Below are positions 56,001 to 64,000 of a stretch of DNA of 64,000 bases, in pieces. This DNA comes from Telmatactis stephensoni. Lineage: Eukaryota; Cnidaria; Anthozoa; Actiniaria; Isophelliidae. A program made the position numbers and the translations under genes. How positions within the stretch are numbered: the first letter of the stretch is position 1; every line of letters starts with the position of its first letter. The stretch covers positions 62,001 to 126,000 of the forward strand of contig JALIZF010001508.1 of assembly GCA_029948255.1 (NCBI GenBank), written 5' to 3'. The notes under the pieces were generated by a model. The model was given only the letters and a program-made list of their open reading frames with translations. It did not search any database and was not told the DNA's origin.

Positions 56001-58050
56001 TTACGGTTTTTTATAAAACGAAAAAAATATGAATGTTTGAAAGTTTACGAAGTTTATGAAAATTTTACGAAGAACTTAACTAGCATGTGCGGCAGATTGG
56101 CATGTCAGAACATTTCTTTGCAACATTTCTTTATTTTCAACATGTCTTTATTTTCTTTTTGCAAAGTTTCCATTTTATCAGCGCAAATTTCAACAAAACT
56201 TCACGTTTACATTTATTGCTTCGGCAAACTAAGAATGATGGGGACTTCCGTTTTTCTTAATGAAATAATTATTTTCGAATGGCGCCGATAAAGCATCACT
56301 CTGCACCGAAAGGTACTCTATTCAGCAACTACGAAAAGATTCAAGCATTTTGTTAAAGAGCGACATTGATAAAATCAGTCAAATTGGGAACTCACTATTC
56401 CGAGTGACGTTTGCGGCCAAATAAACTAACCTAATTTTTTTCTTCTTCAAAATTTTGCGTGCGTAATACGAAGTAACGAAAAAGGCGGGAAGATTTTTGC
56501 AGTTTTTCCGCCATTACGAAGACACGACGCCGCGGCCGTTCACTAACAAGAAACGGCGGGAAATTTTCATGACTTGTTTTGATGTTATCAGGCTGGGGAG
56601 TTGCTATTTCATTTTTGTGTCTACGGCGTTTTTAATATTGTAGATATTTTTGTTTGTTTTTCAGTAATTAGCAAATTTTTAATTATAAACAATGATATAT
56701 TTTTGTATTATTTAATTCTATGTTTGTTTTAGATGTATACCATCGCGCGATACGTCCGTCACATGTGTTCCTGTTTAAAAGTAAAATACCAAAAACATTG
56801 AATAATTTTACCTGCTTCTTTTGAATATAAGGAAAATACTTTACATTGTGATCATTTCGGCCCTAAATTTGAAAAATTCAATTTACACTTTTCATGGCCG
56901 ATTTTGATCAGAATGGCCCACGTAATTAATTATCAATTAAAAGATTTTTTCACGTTCAAGCATTGGGCAACAAAAACTATTCTGCTAAAGAATAAGCTGT
57001 CAAAGCTAAAATTATTATTTTCAGAACGTTTAGGTGTGGTTTTGATGAATACTGAAAAGTGTTAATCCAAAGTGAAAATTTGAATCGAAAATGGGTTTTA
57101 GGCTTTCTTTTGCTCAATTGCCACATAATTCTTTACATTTAGCTTGGAAGTTGCTAAATTTGAATAAGAATACAGGTTGACCACTTTGTACAACTCAAAA
57201 AAACTTTTTAAACAGGCATTGTATCTTAGAAGATCAATTCATAACTGATAAAAATAGAATTTGAGTGTTAATCCAAAACAAAAATTTGAACTAAAACTTA
57301 AAACGAGGGGATAGTTTTTGCCTCTTTTAGGCATTATTGACTCGATATTGAAAAAAATCTCCTCTTAATTAATTTTCACTGACAAACAAACCCGACAAAA
57401 TAAGGATAATGTGCACGTTAAAAAGTACTGGCTTTTCAAAATTAATAAAATGGATCAGTAATATAAGTCTTCGGAAAATCCGACCACGATTTTGGATTTG
57501 TTATGTACTCTCTGTGTAGGTGGGCCTGCTTTCGAATGCATGCATGCTATAATTTGGCTCTTTTACTTTCATTAGTCTATTTTAATCATTTAAAAATGAT
57601 GAATTGGCTTCTTTTAATTGTTGGTCGGTTATAAAAGCTCTCCCAAGAAACTTTCTTGTAGAACTGGTACCGTTTGTAAGGTTTTTGTTGGTAGTAACTA
57701 CTAGAGTTACGTACAGCTCGATCCACCTCCATACACAACAGTGTCCATCATATTCTTTACTACAACTTAACGTAATTTTCTCGCTTTCTGACTGGATGTC
57801 AGCTATGATCAATAAGAGGACAGATACATAGATCTGATTGTGTCGTCTGTCACGTAAATCAAATCAAACTTTTGAACGTTTTGGAAAAGAGAAGAAAATA
57901 TTTTTGAGCCAGTAGAATGATTACAAAAAAGTCTAATTGTTTTCGCCTAGAAAATCGCCAGGTTTATAACATTTACAGAGCTCGATGAAAATTTACAAAA
58001 TTTTAAAATTTCCCTCCACTTGCATTATCATACTATTCGATTTCTTTTCT
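56001..58050. other. Upstream region of gene 3
   Basis: Should hold the gene 3 promoter and non-coding first exon, since an acceptor precedes the start codon. I could not fix either. Contains diverged dispersed repeat words (57000-57370) shared with 21.2-21.9 kb. Confidence 0.45.
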
Positions 58051-58068
58051 TTTTCGCAGAATGACGTC

Positions 58069-58593
58069 ATGATTCCCTTGATGACGTCAGCAACTCTATT
58101 AGTACTCATAGGTCACGTGGTACAATTTACGGAGTCCAAATGCTTCCATAGCCGTTCCGACATCATTCTACAAAATCACGTGATTTTCTCCCAGACACGC
58201 CCACACATTGGTGAGTGCTGGCAGACGTGTGAGCAAGATGATCGATGTCAAAGCCTGAACTTCTTTGTGAGATCTCTCCTATGTGAGATCAACAACAGGA
58301 CCATAGACCTTGCACCTAATGACGCAATAAACGTATCCTACACTGCCCACTTTGAGAACCCTAATCGAGGTGAGGATGAAACCTTAGATCAGACAATTTC
58401 ATATAGGGATAACTACAACTAATGTCATTCGATATTCAATCTTCAGTTGCTGTTGGTACAACAAACAATACGCCAGCGGTTTCCTGTGCTGAGATAGTAA
58501 AGTCTGTTGGGAAGGTCAGCGGTCGTTACTGGCTTATTAACCATGCGCAGAGAGGTGTTCCATTCATGGCGTACTGTAACATGGCTACCTTAG
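58069..58593 (+). CDS. Gene 3 exons 1-2: signal peptide, Apple/PAN, fibrinogen-like half module
   Basis: 58069-58369 encodes the signal peptide and SKCFHSRSDIIL, GECWQTCEQDDRCQSLNF, LLCEINNRTID. 58447-58593 encodes AVSCAEIVKSVGKVSG, YWLINHAQRGVPFMAYCNM. Exon lengths (301 and 147) equal those of gene 2, and the short intron between them is also conserved. Confidence 0.85.
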
Positions 58594-61500
58594 GTAAAAA
58601 TATAAGTCAATCGCCTCCTTTTTAGATTAATCTTTTTATAGCAATCAGATATAATAATGTAAACTAAATTATCAAAAAATGCTTTCATTCATACAAAAAT
58701 GTACTATTTATTTACAATGCCTTATAGGTTGTGAACTTTACCCAAAGCCTTTTCACAGGCTAATAATGCTTTACTTGTCTGTACAATATGACATGATTGA
58801 ATTCTTTCTACTTCAGTCATTGATAAGTGTATATCGAGGGGGGTATTTAAACCCGAAAAACAACAAAGAAAATCGTCCAAAAACTATGTACGGTATTGAT
58901 GTCAGAAATTGAATACCGCAGTAAAAAGGTGATATCACTGAAATTGAACCGGAAAGGGCAATTAAAATACCGTCAGCCTAATTGCCCCGAAATACCGCCA
59001 ATTCATTGCCCCCTCTATATCTAAGTATATGATTCCGTTTTAATTGTAGAGTTTAGTGTTTGTCGCAACTCAAACTACTGCAAGAATGGAGGGACCTGTA
59101 TGGATAAAGAAGATTCTTATACCTGCCGGTGTAAAAGTGGATGGTGTGGAGATAACTGTCAGCTGAGTGCCTCAAGTATTGCTTCAGGTTTGTTCTGATA
59201 TTTGACAAGAAATTATTTATGTGTGAGCAAACTATTTTTTGATAAATTATTGGCTGTCCCATTCGATACATTGTTCTATGATGTTAGCTATAATGGCCGC
59301 CGTCTAAAACTGGGAGAAATATAAAAACTTTACAAAATACCCAAGCATGTTTGTTTGTGTGCGTTTTATCCAAACCCATTTCAATCGAAAACATTCCAAT
59401 ATTACATATTTTATAATTTCAAGAAATGAAGCGTCATGCCAAAGATAACACACACATAAAATGCTCAAGTTTAACTTTCATTTTCATCATTTTATTTCAT
59501 TATCTTTTGACTGTAGGAGCGTGCCAAACATCTGTTGTTAAGCGTCAAAAATGTACATTGAAAATTGGTCGGAAAATTTGTTTGTTTGAGTGGCCTTGGT
59601 TTGAGTAGTCGTAACACTAGCTATATGAGTTATAATATATTTCTTTAAAAGGCCTAGTTAATGTGCTATTCAAGTTTACAACCCTGGGTGCCAGCGGAAG
59701 ACTGGGCCCCACATCTCTTGGTAGCCACTATCAAGGCCAGCCACACGAACATCAAGTCACTTTGGTCAGCGGTATCCAGCATTGGACTGTGCCCAAGACA
59801 GGACACTACCAAATTGAGGCTGTGGGGGCTACAGGGGGGAGGGGCAAAAATACTGCAAGTGATTTGTACCGTGGTCGTGGAGCTCGTATGGTTGGTACAT
59901 TTACTCTCGCCAAAGATGAAGTCATCAAGATTCTTGTTGGTCAAGAGGGAGGAATTAATACAATTTCAGTATCATCGGGAGGGGGTGGGGGTTCTTTTGT
60001 AGCCAAGGGCAATACTCCAATGATTGTAGCTGGGGGAGGAGGAGGACTTCAATCTGCTAGATCTCGTCATTCAGCGTACTGTGATGCCGGTACCTCTACA
60101 TCAGGAAGAAATGGCTATGGTGGTTCTCAATGGCCTGGTGGTACAGGAGGGCATGGTGCAACTACTGCAGATAGCAGCAACTCAGGTTGGTCCCCCTGAT
60201 AGACCGTCTACATCAACCAATTTTATGGCCTACAAAATCCTCCATTACCTCAGTACTTCACATTAAACATAATGCCTTCTGTTTTTGGGATTAAATATTG
60301 TAATTCAAATCAATCAGATTGTTATTCAAATTAAACAAATTTAATTAGAGGTTAACGCACTCGCAGCGAGTGAAATATCGGGATTTACCTCCGATCACGA
60401 GTTTGCTAACAATGAACGAGAAATTTTAAATATACTGCACGAGGCGTTAGCCGAGTGAACAAGTGAGGGTAAATCCCGATAATTCACGAGCAAAGAGTGC
60501 GTTAACCTTTTTCTTATTCACTGAATTTGAATACACTGCAGGTACAAGAAGTAGTTGTCGTCTGTCGATGAGCCGAAGGCTGAAGTACTCGTTTGGCGTT
60601 TTCTTCGATTCTTGATAAAATTTCTTTACCCCATCTGAGAGAACTTGTGGCGACAGACTTTCTAAACTTTCTATGTTTTGGATAACCAGTCTAAAAACAG
60701 TAAATATTAAGATGAATTTGGAAAGCCGGCGAACTGAAATATGTTGAGCTCGGTATAGGCTTACTCCAAAAACTTCAATTACAGTTTACCTTAAAAGCAG
60801 CTTCGCAGGAGGCCTGAGTTTAAAATTCGAGGTTTTTTTTCGTCGCGTTCAGTCACAAATCGCCGTCGAGTCTCTAAGGCACATGCGTGAAGTCTAAGCG
60901 CATGCGTAGAATGAGCCATATATCCTCAAATCTACCACCAGGAACATTTTTTCTTTCTCACTGTGCATTGTCACCATTGATTGTTAGTTTTTATTACGTC
61001 GTTATTATTACGTCGTGACGTGTTGTTATCGTCATAACAACGCGTCACGTGGTACAAACTGACCAATCAGAAAATCAGAATTTGTACAGTGTATGAAAAT
61101 TGAATAATAAATTACAATAACTACTCCTCAAAAACAGAAGGCGTTATTGTGAAAGTATATGGTATTATGTCAAAAAGAATGCGACAGCATACAAAGCAGA
61201 AGGACAGCAACAAATCAAATTAACTCGATTTGCCTTTGTTACATTCCACTGCGTTTTGCCATCTAGTACGAGGGATTTGTATTACGTGACCGTGCGGAAT
61301 AAACACCTATTCTTAGCTCACCCTTCTTTGTTCAATTTTCCCAGCACATCTTTATATAAATCAGACAGTCAAACTGAACAGTACTCAGTAATCTAAATAT
61401 AATGTGATTTAATGTTCACATTTGATATTTCTTTTTTAGGTGGTGGTGGAGGAGGATTTTACTCCGACGGCCGTAGCAGTACTGAGTTTGGTGGCTCAAG

Positions 61501-61786
61501 TGGTAGTGGTGGTGAAGGTGGCAAAGGGTTTCTCAATGGGGGAGCAGGAGGCAGGGCTTTGCGAAACAATGCTATAGGGGGATTTGGTGGTGGGGGTGGA
61601 GCATATGGTACGGGTGGAGGGGCAGGGGGTGGTGGTGGATACTCAGGGGGTGCTTGTGGGGATAATAATGGCAATTCCTGTGGGGGAGGAGGAGGGTCGT
61701 ACAACAGTGGCTCTGATCAGCAAAATACATGTTGTGTTAATGATAAGGGTCATGGATATGTTTTGATTAAGTATTTGTGCACTTAA
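58069..61786 (+). CDS. Gene 3: secreted Apple / fibrinogen-like / EGF / glycine-rich protein
   Basis: Five coding exons on the plus strand: 58069-58369, 58447-58593, 59050-59187, 59652-60185, 61440-61786; 1467 nt, 488 aa, all phase 1 junctions. ATG 58069 opens MIPLMTSATLLVLIGHVVQF (signal peptide). Then Apple/PAN (to aa 100), fibrinogen-like half module (101-149), EGF with an extra cysteine (150-195), ALK-like glycine-rich domain (196-488), stop TAA 61784-61786. An acceptor (TTTTTCGCAG) at 58059 implies a 5'UTR intron. The first half is nearly identical to gene 2, the second half to gene 1. Likely secreted; function unknown. Confidence 0.82.
59050..59187 (+). CDS. Gene 3 exon 3: EGF-like domain
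   Basis: 46 codons, phase 1-1: [29 protein letters not shown], then a short S-rich linker. It has the same seventh cysteine as gene 1. Acceptor TTGTAG, donor GTTTGT. Confidence 0.85.
59652..61786 (+). CDS. Gene 3 exons 4-5: ALK/LTK-like glycine-rich domain
   Basis: 59652-60185 begins [19 protein letters not shown] and contains [19 protein letters not shown] and AGGGGGL. 61440-61786 is poly-glycine rich and ends [12 protein letters not shown]. The intron between is 1254 nt versus 181 nt in gene 1, because a hairpin element (about 60345-61105) is inserted in it. Confidence 0.87.
60345..61105. mobile_element. CCAAT-hairpin element F, inserted in gene 3 intron 4
   Basis: Hairpin 60349-60508 (AGGTTAACGCACTCGC and inverse), later ACCAATCAGAAAATCAG. 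The paralogous intron in gene 1 is only 181 nt and lacks it, so the element arrived after the duplication or was lost from gene 1. Confidence 0.65.
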
Positions 61787-62038
61787 TGTGTTGATGTAAA
61801 CATGCATTGCCTGTAGGTTAAAATGTACTCTTATCAAGATAATGCACTAGTTAGAACTATAGTCTATTCGCCAGTAACAGAACTACAATCTTGGACAAAA
61901 CACTTCAGACAATTCAACATTTTGCTCACAAACTTGAGGTCGAATTCAAAAGTAATCCCCCTCACTCTCCCATCCCCCCTCACCTCAATGTTGTTGTCAA
62001 CTCAAAATCAGGCCTGCTGTATGGGCAATCCTCTATTA

Positions 62039-62044
62039 AATAAA
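62039..62044 (+). promoter_or_regulatory. Candidate polyadenylation signal of gene 3
   Basis: AATAAA about 250 nt downstream of the gene 3 stop codon, the first canonical hexamer I see. Use is not proven. Confidence 0.4.
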
Positions 62045-62509
62045 AACAACATTGACAAGGGGGGGAAGGGGGGTTGGCAATGTTTTCGATCTGTTTGGTG
62101 ACGACAACAAGTGAGATCATGATTTCTCCAAAAACTGACACTTTCTTAACCAGTTATGTTCAAGATTGTAGGTGCCGCAAAGCATGCATGGATTGTTTGG
62201 CTGGACAGAGACCAAAATGACATCAAATTGAGTTATCAGAGTAAAGCAATCGAGAAACAAGTGAAATATTATCTGAAGAAGACATTCTTGGTGTAGCTTA
62301 TTTCGTGAAAGTAGCAAAGAAAGAAGTTTTGTACATTCTGGCTGTTTTTAAAGAAGGAACCAGTTTCCAGCCGTTGGTTTGTTACTGGCTAATTAATTGC
62401 AAATATGGACATGCATGAAAACGCTTGATGCAAAATGCACATCACTATAACGTGATATAGCAGTCAACAAAGTTTTTAATACCAAATACAATAATCAGCT
62501 CATGAATAG

Positions 62510-62770
62510 AAGCCAGTCTACCCTATATTGGCTCAATGAGATGACATATTGCTGGGTTTCATCCATTCCTTTGGGAATCAAAAGACAAAGAAGCGGCAGC
62601 CATGCTGAATGAACAAACAAGAGGCGCTTATGAGAAATCTTTTGAAGTTCATCCAAGATGGCTGCCGTGACGTCACATGCAACCCTGCAATTAGATTTTC
62701 CCGGAAAGAAATCTTTTAGCCAATCAAATCTTCTATTCAAATTTTGTTACGCCAATCAATATTCACGACT
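62510..62770 (-). promoter_or_regulatory. Promoter-like block 3' of gene 3 (CRE and YY1-like sites)
   Basis: Counterpart of 24650-24980: CAAGATGGCTGCCGTGACGT in the opposite direction plus CCAATCAAAT. Confidence 0.35.
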
Positions 62771-63270
62771 TATACATAATCATACCTCATACAATATGAC
62801 GGATCTTTGCGAAACGGTGGCCTCTTTACGGCTTCCAGATTCCGAGTTAGCTTTCATGCTAAGGTTACCCTCTCTTCCATGCAAACAAGAACTAACACCA
62901 GGGGTGGATCCAGGATTATCTTTCAGGGGGATGCAGCGTGTAAACAACCTAGGGGATCCTGAGGATAGTTTGGGAAGGTATCGAGGCTAAAAGACCCAAA
63001 AGTCGTCTCACGAGATTGTTCGCAACCTCTGCACCCCTCCCCTATATACCCCCTAAATTTAGAGTATATAAACTCCAAACTTATAATCAGCTTCTTCATA
63101 TTATAATATTTGAATCTGAATAAAGTTGACGAATAAAGTACGTTGTGGACGCCTTTTAAAAACCTTCATCTTTCAACAAAGAAATGGCTTTTTTCCTTCT
63201 CAGGTTGACACTTTTCAGGCTCGAGCTTTTGGTATGTTTTACCTTCATTTACAATGTTGGCAAATATGGA

Positions 63271-64000
63271 CTTGCTAAACGTCGTATCTTGTTTTTCTTG
63301 TTTTCTGAAAGTCTACAGAATGGGCAACAATGAATCTGAAAATATTCACCTGTTACCGTAGCGTAAAATATTGTCTAAGAAAAATGAGCATTGGTTATGC
63401 TACCTGCGGGTCAGTCTAATTTGTAATTTGTAAATTAACTTGTTTTAATAAAGTTGTAGTTTTAGTGGCAGTTGAAGTTGTAGCATCACCTTCAGTTCAG
63501 TGTTGATTTAGGCCTATTCCGGGCCCGATCGCCCAAAATTACATTACGGCGATTTTAGGGCCCGGAGTAGGCCTTCATTTTGACATTTTTTAACGAAACT
63601 GCACTTATTAATTAAGTAACAATGCGTGTAAAAAGTAGGCAACTCTCTATTGTTCTGATGCATTTCACTTTCCCCATATAAGAATGGTTGGATTTTCAGG
63701 CTGAGAATATGCCAACCTATGTGATTGAAATAACTAAAACTCTGTTTAACAGGGAAGTTTATTTTGTGTGAAAAGCTTGCATCCAATCATGAGATTCCAG
63801 GCCAAACAGTAGCCAAGAAAAGCTTCCAATTTTCCATGTTCCCCACCTAGAATTTTTGTCGTATTAAAACTCAGAAAAATTTTAACCAAGACAAAATCAA
63901 CTGGTGAACTAGGGAGAAATTAATGTAATATCTGATGAATATGTGTTGGATTTTCATGTTTAGCCAATAAGATGGATGGATTAAACAATATAGAATTAGC
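63271..64000. other. Intergenic, no gene seen
   Basis: AT-rich with one short MITE at 63512. Confidence 0.5.
63512..63580. mobile_element. Short copy of the GGGCCCTAAAATCG MITE
   Basis: GGCCTATTCCGGGCCCGATC and inverse CGATTTTAGGGCCCGG AGTAGGCC within 70 bp. Confidence 0.6.

Larger units (their letters stand above)
58770..63270. repeat. Inverted segmental duplication, right copy
   Basis: Reverse-orientation counterpart of 24130-27420, longer mainly because of the hairpin element at 60345-61105 and downstream insertions near 61900-62400. Confidence 0.82.

Noticed and set aside
55851..56291. 146-aa open frame
   Set aside because: It starts inside a perfect hairpin and has no recognisable domain; the open frame is a by-product of the palindrome.
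61459..61704. Proline-rich open frame opposite the glycine-rich exon
   Set aside because: Antisense shadow of poly-glycine codons; the same occurs at 25445-25642.

Overview
The window is eukaryotic, AT-rich and intron-rich. It most likely comes from a cnidarian, probably an anthozoan such as a coral or sea anemone. This is inferred from the domain set (H-type lectin, Apple/PAN, ALK-type glycine-rich, PA14, follistatin/Kazal, C-type lectin, EGF, joined mostly by phase-1 introns), the many CR1/L2-like LINE tails, tRNA-derived SINEs, a Crypton-type recombinase and a very high load of fold-back MITEs. There is no bacterial-style gene packing; almost all real coding sequence is in short exons.

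The core is a cluster of three related secreted mosaic genes. Gene 1 (minus strand, 42880 to 25389) reads signal peptide, three H-type lectin units, follistatin/Kazal, three more H-type lectin units, C-type lectin, EGF, two-exon ALK-like glycine-rich domain. Every splice junction I checked keeps frame over about 1126 codons. Two things stand out in it. Exons 6a and 6b are duplicated, have identical phases and cannot be used together, so they look mutually exclusive. Exon 10 ends in an in-frame TAG where its paralogous exon has CAG. Gene 2 (minus, 15594 to 8060, 3' end not found) reads signal peptide/Apple, fibrinogen-like half module, EGF, PA14. Gene 3 (plus, 58069 to 61786, complete, 488 aa) reads signal peptide/Apple, fibrinogen-like half module, EGF, glycine-rich. 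Gene 3 is therefore the front of gene 2 plus the back of gene 1. The back of gene 1 with its 3' flank (about 24.1-27.4 kb) and the matching part of gene 3 (about 58.8-63.3 kb) form a large inverted segmental duplication.

The rest is mobile DNA and spacer. 1-4.4 kb: tRNA-like SINE pieces, a TA-flanked fold-back element, a LINE fragment, and a direct repeat pair. 4.7-7.3 kb: a 2.55-kb long-TIR element with a 7-bp target duplication. 13.1-13.6 kb: a LINE tail between two perfect 84-bp repeats. 18.8-24 kb: a LINE fragment and a 1-kb fold-back element. 37-43 kb (gene 1 introns and 5' flank): nested MITEs, including one inside a LINE and one inside another MITE. 45.2-46.7 kb: a decayed two-exon Crypton/DUF3504 tyrosine recombinase. 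47.14-53.03 kb: a 5.9-kb CACTG-type DNA transposon whose subterminal regions are arrays of TGAGTAA/TTACTCA palindromes and which contains a small spliced 52-aa gene. 53-58 kb: spacer with another hairpin element.

If the three mosaic genes work together, the domains point to extracellular glycan or particle binding or matrix assembly (mucus, egg coat, immune recognition or skeletal matrix); the sequence alone does not say which. No homology search was possible. All identifications rest on motif recognition, reading-frame continuity and splice-phase agreement.
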